From positions 17,751,173-17,815,172 of the forward strand of contig NC_041011.1 of the NCBI RefSeq assembly GCF_004193775.1: a DNA stretch of 64,000 bases. Reading direction: 5' to 3'. Positions 23,223-33,645 of this stretch are shown one piece after another (position 1 is the stretch's first letter; every line of letters starts with the position of its first letter). Position numbers and translations under genes: made by a program. The stretch comes from Glycine soja (taxonomy: Eukaryota > Streptophyta > Magnoliopsida > Fabales > Fabaceae). A model generated the notes under the pieces. That model worked only from the letters and a program-made list of their open reading frames with translations. It searched no databases and was not told where the DNA came from.

Positions 23223-24876
23223 AATTTTGACGTTGTCGAGCGATACTATGCATAATACTTGGGACAATTTGAAGGTTGTTGTTAGATTTGTCCAATGACT
23301 TATTAGGATTTTCAAGTTTATGTCATTACTGTAATCAACAATCACAATGCTAATAATATGGATAAATTTGATGTCCTTGTCTCTCATTCTCTCACAATTA
23401 CATCTTTGCATATTTATTTAACATTCACTCGAATATGAATGTATGTCCTTGGCTTGTTTGCTCAAGTGACTCGTGCTCTTGAGTTGATCTCCAAGTATGT
23501 TCAATAAAAAATTGCTCGTTCTACACGTTTGGTGGGGGTGCCATAAACGACGAGTAAAGTTAAAAAAAAAGGGAAAATAAGTTTGATTGACTGTGTTTCA
23601 AATAAAAAATAAGAAGTATAAGCATTCATGTGACCTTATTTTATCATTCTTAAAAGTTGTCTTTTTGAGAGAAAAGTGAGTTATTAGACAAGAGTCATTC
23701 GACTTAATCTATCAATTGAAAATCCTTTAAATATTTCTCATCCTTGAAAATTCATTTTTGAGAACCTGCACAGTTTCTTTCATCTTTCCTTGCTACAAGG
23801 TCATGACAAAAGACAGTAATAGATACTTCAAAGCCCTACATTGGGACAATGAGAGGCACCATGCTTGAGCCTCAAGCGAACCTAGGGGCAGATCAGAAGT
23901 TCTCACCTGGTAGGTTGAAAACCTAAATGGGCGGCCTAGGCAAATATTAGGATAATAAAAAATAAAAAGAAGAAAGAATAAGGAGCATGTTTATCAGAGG
24001 TTTGGTCCCAAAATCTAAACTATAAGAGTATCTAGTTAAGATTTTAAATGACACATGGCCATGTTTCAACATCCCAAACACTAATTTATCCCTGGCTACC
24101 CCCTCTGAGCCAAAGCATATTTGTTTTCTAAAAACAACACAATAAAACAAAATAGAAACCCCGAGTAGGAACCACCACTAAACTGGCGGTAAGAGCAATG
24201 CAAACAACACATGCATGAAGTTGGGCAACAAAAAAAGAAAGAAAATAAAATCTGCCAAAGGCGAGTGAAGAAAAAAAGAGAGACAAAAGATCTCCAAATT
24301 TTACAAGAAAGGCACAAACGTGAAATAAAAGATTAATGTATAAAGCAAATGGGGTAGAGCCCAACCCAAAAGGTTGAAATGAATAAAAATGCAAGCAAGG
24401 CTCTCGAGTTTGTTACTCAATGTAACCCTTAAACACTCTTTGAGCCTCTCTGATCTTTTTTTTTCATAGCACTCTTACCCCCTGACCACGTCACAAGCCT
24501 AATAAAGTCCATGTGGATCAAGGAATGATTGATTTTTTTTTTGAGTTTGGATTCTAGAACGGAACCCATACACTTGTAATTGCAAAAAAAAAAAAAAAAG
24601 AAGCCTCAAGGTTTGCACTTGCACAGTTGAGGAGGAAACTCATTTGACCAGGAGTTCGTGGAAGATGCCCAAAGACAATTGTGATAGTAGGGTACATCTG
24701 ATGTGAGTCTCTCATGAAAACTCCTTAGAATTCCTTTTGGATCCAAGGGTAGCCTTCATTATATAAATTCTTTCGAGATCTGCCCATGTCATCAAGTTTC
24801 AACGGGATCAACTGACCCATGGCATCACTCTATGATATTAAATCAGGTAAGTTTCACTTGGTCACATACTAGAGTG
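23223..24876 (+). mobile_element. Post-pol non-coding region of element A1
   Basis: The text at 23223-23265 (a DVVERYYA-like pol end, then TACTTGGGACAATTTGAAG) matches the end of A2 integrase and the bases after it (27838-27893). The rest is non-coding and resembles the A2 region after pol in places, such as GGTGGGGGTGCCATAAACG against GGGGTGCCCCAAACG. A poly-A run sits at 24583. The expected polypurine tract and 3' LTR are not found; sequence identity is lost near 24870, where another LTR begins. Confidence 0.5.
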
Positions 24877-26053
24877 TGATAATTGTTTGAACTCTAGGAC
24901 AGTTTCGAACTTTATCGGAAAGTGTACCGAGTCGTTAAAGTAATAATAAAATGGTAAGAAACCCAATATCGAACTCAGGGAACTTGTTTCATTTGGTGAA
25001 GTTTCATTAAGCAAGCAGGCATTGATATAAAGCCATGTAAACAAAATTAAATCAAAGATATATATATGCTGTAAATCTAAAATAACTACAAATACACTTA
25101 TCAAAACGAGAGAAAAAATAGATGATTAAAACGTTGGGTCTTTCTACTGAACGCTTGATGTGATTAAAAGATTTTTCTCTATTTAATGTTATTTCTGTGT
25201 TCTATGTTGAGGACTAAAATACCAAACACCGATTCCTCGCGTGAATGGAGTAATTCTAATTAAACCTCGTTCTCAGATGTCTCGTCGAAGTTAGCCTAAC
25301 CGAACAACATTACAATCACAACATATCAAAAACTAAAACCTTGCACTCTATGTTTAGCAATGCAATTATCTAGCCCTGCTCTATCTAGTTCTAAGGATTA
25401 ATACATTTTCCAATGCTAAAAATCCTAACTTTACACACAAATGGGTGATTAGACCAAAAGCATGCAATAATTAAGTGCAGATAGAAGCAATAAAAACATA
25501 AAACAACTTTAAATAAATAGTTAAGAATTTACATCAAGTTTTAGCAGAATTTCCCAACAGAGATACTTAGCCTTCCATCGCAAGGCAACACCTTTCAACT
25601 ACAAGATGAGGGTTTAAGAAGAAACTAACAGATTACGCAGTGGTGGGGATGTCTCCTCCACCTTTAGGAACCTAGAAATTACCCCTAAACCTAAGGTCCT
25701 CTTGAAAGTTGAGGTTTTTGGCTTCCTTGCTCTGTTTTGCGCCTTTGTTCTGCTTTCTACGCTCTGAATTAGCCTCTCTCTTAGACGACTTGCTTGATTT
25801 TTCCAACTTCAGCCTTAAAAAGAGCTTTCTATCCTCGAAGGCTTGCTTAGCGGCATTTTCGCACTTAGCGCAAGTTAGTGAAAATCTGCTGAGCGAGCTG
25901 GGCGCGCTTAGCGCAGGAAGAGACAAACGCCTCTCTAAGCGAGTTAATGACACATTGAGCGCACAAATGCTTCTCATATTCTTCTCTAGATTCTCCCATC
26001 TCGCTAAGCGGGCTGAGTGCCTTGCTAAGCGCATGATTCTCGCTAAGCCCACA
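24877..26053 (-). mobile_element. LTR of family C, minus strand
   Basis: On the minus strand the block begins TGTGGGCTTAGCG at 26053 and ends CAATTATCA at 24877, compatible with TG...CA ends. Its first part (25850-26050) repeats CGCTAAGCG/GCGCTTAGCGC palindromic words, and its later part has TTTCCGATAAAGTTCGAAAC text that I associate with a soybean LTR. No flanking target duplication is visible, since its start directly abuts the next LTR. The boundaries are inferred. Confidence 0.5.
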
Positions 26054-27016
26054 TGATGCAATCCTACCTCGCAAGGGCATTGGATAGAAAACTCCAAGTA
26101 GATTGGGCCAAAGATGCAAGAGAAGGCCCTAGGGTTCTTATGAGCCTTAGGGTAGATTTCGGGCCCATGGGCTAAGTATGAGCCCACTTATCTTTGTAAA
26201 TATTAGATTAAGGTTTCATTATTTTTGGGCCTTGTATTTAGGGCTCCATAATGTAGGTAGGGTACCCTAGAAATATAGGATTTTTCAGCCCTTGTATTTT
26301 AGGGCACCTAGACTAGTTTTTGTATTAGGGGTAGTTTTGTAATTTCACATGCACTAAGTGGATATTTGATGTGTGTGGTTGGAAATAAATTTAATTGAAT
26401 TGGTAGAAGCCCAATCCAATTAAATTTTAGAGGGGGGAGGTGAGCATTTGCTTACTACACCCCATTGCCACATCATATCGTCACACTTTGTGCATGTCCT
26501 TCATGCTTTTCATGCCTCATGACACCTAAGTACACTTAGTGGAGAATCTTGGAATTGATCTTGGATTAGTGGGCTGAACCATAACTAAAATTCACTAATC
26601 ATAATTAGTGAAATTTTGGCTCCAAAGTTTGGCTCCACAAATTCAATTTCAAATTCAAGTGAAATTTGAATTTCCCTCCAATTTTGTGTGACACTTAGGC
26701 TATAAATAGAGGTCATGTATGTGCATTTTTTTCAACTTTGATCATTTGAATATTAAACTTCAGATTTCAAAGCTCATTTGGAGCACAAAATTTCGTGCTC
26801 TTCTCTCCCTCTCCCTTCATTCATCTCCTTCTTCCTCCAAGCTCTTATCCATGGCCTCCTATGGTGGTGAGCTTCTTCTAGACTCATCTTCTCCTTGAAG
26901 TGGCGTCTCCTCTCTCTCTTCCTTCTCCATTCCGCTGCCATTCATCTTCCAAGAAGCAAAGGAATCCATTGATGAAGAAGATCCTAGGCCTACAAGCTCC
27001 AATGGAGCTTGCATCA
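26054..27016 (+). mobile_element. 5' LTR of a family B element, plus strand
   Basis: The LTR runs from TGATGCAA to TTGCATCA, a perfect 8-bp terminal inverted repeat, over 963 bp. It matches the minus-strand copy at 9536-10512 through most of its length, has TATAAATAG at 26701, and is followed by a primer-binding site at 27019. What follows is not the family B interior but an A-type integrase, so the element is truncated just past its primer site. Confidence 0.88.
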
Positions 27017-27018
27017 TG

Positions 27019-27028
27019 TGGTATCAGA
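27019..27028 (+). other. Primer-binding site (initiator tRNA-Met type)
   Basis: TGGTATCAGA, two bases after the LTR end, is the standard sequence complementary to the 3' end of plant initiator tRNA-Met. It shows that the LTR is a 5' LTR. Three bases later the text is integrase coding sequence, so the recombination junction lies within 27025-27032. Confidence 0.78.
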
Positions 27029-27874
27029 ATAGATGTCATTGGGGCCATCGAACCCAAAGCTTCGAATGGTCATCGTTTCATTCTTGTGGCGATAGATTAC
27101 TTCACCAAATGGGTCGAAGCGGCTTCTTATACTAATGTCATGAGAAGTGTGGTGGTCAGATTCATAAAGAGAGAGCTAATTTGTCGATACAGACTCCCTA
27201 AGAAGATCAGTACAGACAATGGCACCAATCTGAACAATAAAATGATGCAGGAAATGTGCGAGGATTTCAAGATCCAGCATCATAACTCCACCCCTTATCG
27301 GCCAAAGATCAATGGGGCTGTAGAGGCTGCAAATAAGAATATTAAGAAGATTGTTCAGAAGATGACGGTGTCATACAAAGATTGGCATGAGATCTTGCCT
27401 TTCGCCCTGCACGGATATAGAACCTCGGTACGAACTTCTACTAGGGCAACGCCGTATTCCTTGGTTTATGGGATGGAAGCGGTACTCCCATTTGAGGTAG
27501 AGGTCCCCTCCCAGAAGATAATAGTGGAATCAGGCCTAGGAGAGTCAGAGTGGGCTCAAACACGATGCGACCAACTCAACCTTATTGAAGGTAAGCGTTT
27601 GACGGCCATGAGCCATGGGCGCCTGTATCAACAAAGGATAAAGAACGCGTTCGACAAGAAGGTACGCCCGCGCAAGTTCAACGAGGGGGACCTTGTGCTA
27701 AAAAAGATATCCCACGTTGTTAAGGATAATCGAGGGAAGTGGGCCCCAAATTACGAAGGACCTTTCGTTGTGAAAAGGGCTTTCTCTGGGGGTGCTCTGA
27801 TACTCACCAACATGGATGGAGAGGAACTACCCTCGCCCGTGAACTCTGATGTCGTTAAACGATATTACGCTTGA
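27029..27874 (+). pseudogene. Ty3/Gypsy integrase, C-terminal part of pol (element A2)
   Basis: The open frame extends back to ATG 26900, but codons before 27029 are LTR sequence, so the true protein begins mid-domain at IDVIGAI. The catalytic triad is visible: Asp in IDVIG (27032), Asp in STDNGTN (27215) and Glu in GAVEAANKN (27323), with 35 residues between the last two, as in the D-D35-E integrase core. A C-terminal chromatin-binding-type region follows (WAPNYEGPFVVKRAFSGGAL) and the frame ends DVVKRYYA, stop 27872. The integrase joins retroelement cDNA to host DNA in the nucleus. Its own N-terminal zinc domain, protease and reverse transcriptase are lost. Tat/Ogre-like placement is inferred from the sequence and the following architecture. 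Confidence 0.88.
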
Positions 27875-28541
27875 AGTCTGGGGCAATTGAGGGAATCGCT
27901 GCATGTTCTTTTATTTCTGAGTTTTTTGTTCTTCTTGGTTTCCTCCAGGGATTCCCATCCGCTGTAATTGTCTCGTCACGTTTCTTTAAAAGAAGAGAAG
28001 ATGGGTTGAGGCTTCAGTCCTCACTTTGGTTTTAAACATTGTGTTAGTTTGTAATAACCTGAGTCCTTTTCACTCAGTTCATGGGGTGCCCCAAACGCTT
28101 ATTTAAAACTGAACCTAACCAGCTTTCACTAAGAAGATCATTGCATTGAAAACATTCATGCATGCATATACACATGCATATTTTGTGATAACAGGGGTAG
28201 AATCGTCTTAGGCCACGGTCAGAAGTCAAGACAAAGTTGACGGCAGAAATCAACCAAGGTAAGACGATGGCCCGGTCACGATTTGCCGTGCATTGTTTGC
28301 TTCCTACTTTCAGGTACTTAGGGACAGATGCAAATGGAGGATAGGGTCACGACCGACAGATCGTCGTCCCTTCCCGGCGCTGGACAAGCAGAAAACGTCG
28401 CTGCAAGGCAGCCCAGTATCCTTTGAATTTACAGTAATTATTACTATTTTTTGTTTAAAATAAGTAATGAATGCCTGATCTAACTTAAGTAGGGGGGGCC
28501 ATGGTTGTGTTTCCCCTAAAAAAAAATAATTTGGCAGGTTA
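27875..28541 (+). other. A2 spacer after pol, non-coding
   Basis: No open frame. The start shares text with the A1 region after its deletion junction. ATGCATGCATATACACATGCATA near 28160 is a run of ATGCAT words. Confidence 0.5.
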
Positions 28542-28580
28542 GCTCGCCTGGGCGAGCAACCCCTGCACCAGATTATAAAA
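28542..28580 (+). promoter_or_regulatory. Possible internal LTR-like promoter in A2
   Basis: A perfect 16-bp palindrome, GCTCGCCTGGGCGAGC (28542-28557), is followed 16 bases later by TATAAAA (28574-28580) and a GGGAGGGG stretch. The A2 3' LTR has the identical palindrome at 34077-34092, then TATAAATAGG at 34121 and GGGGAGG. The shared order suggests that this spacer carries a copy of the U3/R promoter core to drive the downstream ORF. Function is inferred; no transcript evidence is available. Confidence 0.5.
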
Positions 28581-28734
28581 AAAGAGGGAGGGGAACGTTT
28601 TCTGCACCCAAAAACTCCCCCCTCCCCCCCTCATTCAAAAAGAGAGAACTCATGAGGCTTGCAGTTTTTGCTTCCCCAAGCCACTTTTGGTTGCATTTTG
28701 CTTTCATTTTTGGTATTCCTACTCACTCCAGCAA

Positions 28735-29546
28735 GTAAGTATTCAATCCTTGAGTTTTTAGCTTTCCATTGGTGCCTTTTGTTCATCTTTTAGTGCTCTA
28801 AATTGTGAGAATGTACTCATATTTGTGGGGCAGTTTTGGGTTGCTTTTTATGCTTGATTTGTTTGAATTGAGGGGTTGTAGGGAATGGCCTTAGGCCTAT
28901 GTTGTATTTTGAAGCAATGGGGCATGCCACATTGCCCCCATTCTCTAGCAATTTATGCTTAAACATGCGCCCACCAAGTGCTCGGTGAAATGCCTCAATG
29001 ACATATGAATATGGTTTTGTAAGATTGGGATTGTGGGATTGTTTTATATACATAGGGACAGCATAGAGGATTCGGAATAGGTGCCCAAATGCAATTCTAA
29101 GCTTAGAAACCCAAGCTCTTAGCTTTAATGCAAGGAAACATGGCTTATGTCTAAAAATCTAAATTTTGGTTTTGAAAGTGGAAAAACATGAAAATTAGGA
29201 CATGCTTGAGAGGGTTTTCTACTAAGAATTTGGCTGCCTCCATGAGGGATACTTTGCATCTAGGAAACATGGAAAATACCTTTCAATGGTATGGATATAT
29301 GGTGTGGAATTATCCCTCAAATGTATATAGATGGCATGGAATTTCCTTTTCAAATGCAAGTATGCGCATGACGTAATTAGCTTTCCAATGTGCGTATAAA
29401 TAAATGTGAGTGAAACAACATAAATTTGTATGTTAAATACTTCAAATATGTATAGGTAGTTTGTGATAGCAGAATATTTAGGATGTGATTAGGTGTAAAT
29501 TTTGACACAATGCCTTGAGCACGAGAATGTGTGTTCTTTTCAAAGA

Positions 29547-29592
<46 letters not shown>

Positions 29593-29784
29593 GTAACTAG
29601 AATGTGTTGAATGTCCTTGTATGTTGACATAAATAGTAGGATATTTTACACATACGCATGTTCATAAATGTGCTACATTAATGTGTGCATGAGTTTGTTC
29701 TAAATCGGAAAGATTAGCATATCATTTTTGTGTTAAAATAAGCATTATCCTGTAGACTAACTTTCCAAATGTTTGTCTTCATAG
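28735..29784 (+). other. Predicted leader intron ahead of the A2 extra ORF
   Basis: The donor GCAA/GTAAGTATT at 28735 and the acceptor TTTGTCTTCATAG/GAA ending at 29784 are both strong plant splice sites. The acceptor lies three bases before the ATG of the PF20167-like ORF at 29788. Splicing would join a short leader beginning near 28605 directly to the start codon. The 1050-bp intron contains an AT microsatellite and no long frame. Confidence 0.5.
29552..29587. repeat. (AT)n microsatellite, 18 units
   Basis: An uninterrupted run of 36 bases inside the predicted leader intron. Confidence 0.95.
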
Positions 29785-29787
29785 GAA

Positions 29788-31038
29788 ATGGCCCCGAGGA
29801 AGCTTGCCTCAAAGAGATCTAGGAAGGACGCCACGGCCGAAGGGACTAGTGCCGCTCCCGAGTTCGATAGTCATCGTTTCAGGAGCGCTGAGCACCAGCA
29901 GCGTTTCAAAGCCATCAAGGGATGGTCCTTCCACCGAGAGAGACACGTCCAGCTCAGGGACGACGAGTACACAGATTTCCAGGAGGAGATAGCTCGCCGG
30001 CGTTGGATGTTGCTGGTCACGCCCATGGCCAAGTTTGATCCGGATATAGTTCTCGAGTTTTACGCAAATGCTTGGCCTACAGAGGAGGGCGCACGGGACC
30101 TCCGGTCATGGGTAAGGGGTCAGTGGATTCCTTTCGATGCAGACGCCCTCAGTCAGTTCCTGGGATATCCGCTAGTATTGGAGGAGGGCCAGGAGTGCGA
30201 ATATGGTCAGAGGAGGAACCAGGCCGATGGATTTGATGAGGAGGCCATCGCTCAGCTGCTATGCATACCAGGTCAAGATTTTGCCTGGACCGCTGCCAGG
30301 AGACGGGTGCGAATCATGCGCACCAACATGACTACCTTGACCCAGACATGGATGACGTTGCTGCTCAACAACATCCTGCCCAGCGATCATAATTCCGACC
30401 TCCCTTTGCCGAAGTGTCAGCTGGTGTATGCCATCCTGACACGGATGAACATTCATGTGGCTTAGCTGATCGCTGATGCCATTTATTTATTTGTAGGTAT
30501 GCCACCTACCAGGCACCCTCTAGACCCAGATAAGTCTAACAGGGCCCTGGGTTTTCCGACATTGATCACGGGTCTCTGCCAGTCGTTCGGGGTTCCTGTC
30601 ACACCTAGTAAGGTGATTCGACTGCCGATCACCCGGACTTTCATAGAGAAGTATTGCACGCCCAGACAGGCGCAGGGTGGCGACCCGCAGGCCCCAGACG
30701 CACCGCCGCCACCTCCTCAGGCTGACCCAGCTGGGTCATTTGACACGGAGCGATATTTATGGCATTTGGTTTGCCAGCAGGCGGCCAACCACAGGGCGCA
30801 CGTGCAGACCCATGACTGCCTCTACCAGCTCAGCCTTAGCCTGCAGAGCCAGGGTTTCCCTCCTTTTCCATGCCCTACTCTGGATCAGTTCAGGGCAGAG
30901 GTCGCATGGCCCGGGGATTGGCCTGAGGCCCAGGCAGGGGAGGCACCCGCAGAGGCTCCCGGCGATGCAGATGAGGCCCGCATGGACGAGGAGATGACCG
31001 ATTTGCTCGATTTCTTGGGAGGGAGCAAAGCCACATGA
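29788..31038 (+). pseudogene. Extra ORF of element A2, PF20167-like 'putative plant transposon protein'; one in-frame stop
   Basis: The frame reads from ATG 29788 to the stop at 31036, 416 codons, broken by one in-frame TAG at 30463. The N-terminus is Lys/Arg-rich (MAPRKLASKRSRK). The domain core has LEFYANAWPTEEGARDLRSW, VRGQWIPFDADALSQFLGYP and a helical segment ending LVYAILTRMNIHVA; after the TAG it continues LIADAIYLFVGMPPTRHPLD. A Pro-rich linker (APDAPPPPPQAD) and an acidic tail (DEEMTDLLDFLGG) follow. The family occurs in many plant retrotransposons and its function is unknown. GC content is clearly higher than in the surroundings. The stop fits a CAG-to-TAG change; otherwise the frame is intact, so decay is recent. 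Confidence 0.83.
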
Positions 31039-32990
31039 CCGGGAGGTCCCTTGATCCATATTCTCTTTTTATTTTTCCTTTTTTATCTGTCACGTATCAT
31101 TTTGTTTTTTGTATAAACTGAGGGACTAATGTTTGTTTCATTTTGATTGACTCTTGTTTTGTGCATACATGTCATTTAAACTGTTACGTTAGTGCTTACT
31201 TCGTTGTTGTCAATAGTGTTTGTTGAAATTCCGGAACCGTGTAGAGTTTTTCATTTAGGAACGTCGTCCTAAAAATAAAATGAACCAAAAATCCTGATAA
31301 AAAGAAAGAAGCGTTGTGAACAAATGTCGTCTCTATGTATATAAAGAAAAGAAAATAGTTTTTTATATATGTAAAAGAAAATAGAAGGATTTTGTGTGTG
31401 TAAATAATGTGTGAAAAGAAATTTTTGTGTATGTGAACGACAAGTGTGTGTAAAGAATTTTTTGTATAAACTACGGGTGTGTGTTGGAAAAAACGAAAAA
31501 ATGAGATCTTTGAACATAAATAGGGTTTGTATATAGATCGTGTTGACATAAAGAGAAAGGGTTTTAATGCGTGTGTGTACAGAAAAAGTTTGTTATGTAT
31601 AGGAATGTAGGTGTACAAAGGAAAGTTGTTCTCATAGAGGGCAATGGATGTATAGTTTTTTGTGAATATAAAAAAGAAGAGAAAAGAAAAAAACAAAAAG
31701 GAAAAAGAAAGAAAGACCTCGAAGGTCGGCATGTTATGGTTAGGAAGCATAAATCATTCGTAGAGAGCAAACATATCTTCTGGAAACAAAGGACTGACGC
31801 TAAGAGTTTATTTTCCTGAATAACCGAGATAAGAATGGATGGATTCATTGAACTGATGAAAGGACATAATTTGGAAACGTTGGGTCTGTTTGTGTAAATT
31901 CCCAACTGTAGTATCACAATGCCATAAACGGGATGCTTGAGTGCCCACCTGGCTGTGGCCATGACTAATTTTGCACATTGTTTCCAAATCATCATTGTTG
32001 CGCGTGCCTTGTGGAATAATATGGAAGTTCGGCCCGAGACCGACACCTTGACACACGAATTTGTTTTGCCCTAGATATCAAGATCGGGCTCCCACAATAA
32101 AAGACCCCATTGAGACACAACCTTAGACTATTTTGAACCTTGGCCTATAAAAAGAATCCTCATCCTTTCCCCGAAGCAAAGGACAGCGGAATCTCCTCAA
32201 GGAGAGCAAATAGATTGCTAAAACCGATCTCCAAGAGAGAAATGGAGAGGGAGGAATGAAAAGAAAGAAAAGGAAGAAATGAAAAGAAAGAAAAGAAGAA
32301 ATGAAAAGAAGGAAAATAAAAAATGAAAAGAAAGGAAAAGAAGGATTCCCGATCAAAAGATCGGAAGAAAGTAAAAAGGAAAGATCGGAGGAAAACAGAG
32401 TAATTCCCGATCAATGAAAGAAAGAGAACAAAAAATCTTCAGACCAGATAAATTTTCGGCAAGGTAAGTGACTTCCGGCAAAGGAAAACCCATTTTTTGG
32501 TGGTTCTTCCTTTTGGATTGCCATTCAAAGTCATTCTCGACTGGCGATATCCCGCCCCACATAAACAAATAGGAAAAGACCGAAACACCCAGCTTCGTCT
32601 TCGAAAACACTACCCTCGAGAAAATCCTATTGATCCGTGATCGCACGTGTGATCTTTGATTCGATAGGAAATCGTGTGCAAAATAAAGTCATGGTGCAGT
32701 TATGGTTTGGGGTTAGGGTAAAACACTTGCCTGTGTGAGTTTGTATACACTATGAGTGATTTATTCCCAGTTTCAGCTTAACCCGATGTTTCCCCTGAAT
32801 GTTCATTTAAAAGCTAAATGTTGACATCCTGCCCTTCATTTTTGGTTACAAGGAAGATTACCCCTGGCATGGGTATATTGCTTCTCTAAGATATGGTGCT
32901 CTCGCGAATGATTTATTTTTCTTTGCAAAAAGCATGTTTGCCTTTTTAGGTGGAAAAAAACCCGATGGACCATTTGGTCCTGCCAACAAA
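31039..32990 (+). other. A2 non-coding region with purine-rich repeats
   Basis: 31300-31700 has runs of TGTGTGTA and purine-rich text. 32230-32345 is an imperfect minisatellite of GAAATGAAAAGAAAGAAAAG-type units of about 29 bases. 32340-32410 repeats GATCGGA(A/G)GAAA. The frames predicted on the minus strand here are low-complexity shadows. Confidence 0.5.
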
Positions 32991-33385
32991 TTTTATTCGG
33001 AGCCCCATGAATTGATTGTCATTCATGCATCCTCCATCAACGAGTCTGGAGCCCCGCGAATTGATTACCTAGCGCTGTTCACCAATTCTCCATTCTCCAC
33101 TTTTATTCGGAGCCCCATGAATTGATTGTCATTCATGCATCCTCCACCAACGAGTCTGGAGCCCCGCGAATTGATTGCCTAGCGTTGTTCGCCTATCCTC
33201 CATTCTCCACTTTTATTCGGAGCCCCATGAATTGATTTTCATTCATGCATCCTCCACCATCGAGTCTGGAGCCCCGCGAATTGATTGCCTAGCGCTGTTC
33301 GCTTATCCTCCACCCTCAAAATCTTGTTCGGAGACCCATGAATTGATTGCCTAGTGCTGTTCATGCGTCCTCCACCATCAGGTGC
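32991..33385 (+). repeat. 110-bp tandem repeat near the 3' end of element A2
   Basis: The word TTTTATTCGGAGCCCCATGA starts at 32991, 33101 and 33211, and a diverged copy starts at about 33321, an exact 110-base period over roughly 3.6 units. Each unit contains two related halves that start GGAGCCCCATGAATTGATT and GGAGCCCCGCGAATTGATT, 49 and 61 bases long, so the 110-mer is itself an old dimer. Copies differ by only a few bases. Tandem repeats at this place occur in Tat/Ogre elements and can seed satellites. Confidence 0.95.
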
Positions 33386-33631
33386 AGAGCCTCCGGTGAC
33401 TGGGAAATGTGGTTTTTGTTATTTTCCCGATCGTTTCCTTCGCCAAACATGTGTATATATGTATATTATGTTATTGGTGTTTTTGTTGTTTGTGTTTTGT
33501 TTTGTGTTGTGCAGAAAAAAAAGAAGAAGAAGGAGAGACGGGAGTCGTCATAGACTAATCACGGAAAGGGCAAAGATGGACGAAATCAGTGTTTTATCTT
33601 TGCTTTCCTCTTATCTCCGATAAAAGGTAAG

Positions 33632-33645
33632 TAAAGAGGGGCAAC
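33632..33645 (+). other. Polypurine tract of element A2
   Basis: TAAAGAGGGGCAAC immediately precedes the TGTCATACCC start of the 3' LTR, the normal plus-strand priming site. Confidence 0.75.

Noticed and set aside
25672..26187. Minus-strand 171-aa frame
   Set aside because: It runs across the junction of two LTRs and has no protein-like conservation.
26900..27028. N-terminal part of the 324-aa integrase frame
   Set aside because: These codons are LTR and primer-site sequence that happens to be open; the real integrase text begins at about 27029.
30463..30498. Possible intron between the two parts of the A2 extra ORF (acceptor-like TTTGTAG before 30499)
   Set aside because: The sequence stays in frame across the TAG and reads sensibly (LIADAIYLFVG), so a single nonsense change explains it better.
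31196..32046. Minus-strand Phe/Ser-rich frames of 160 and 184 aa
   Set aside because: They are shadows of purine-rich low-complexity sequence in the A2 element.
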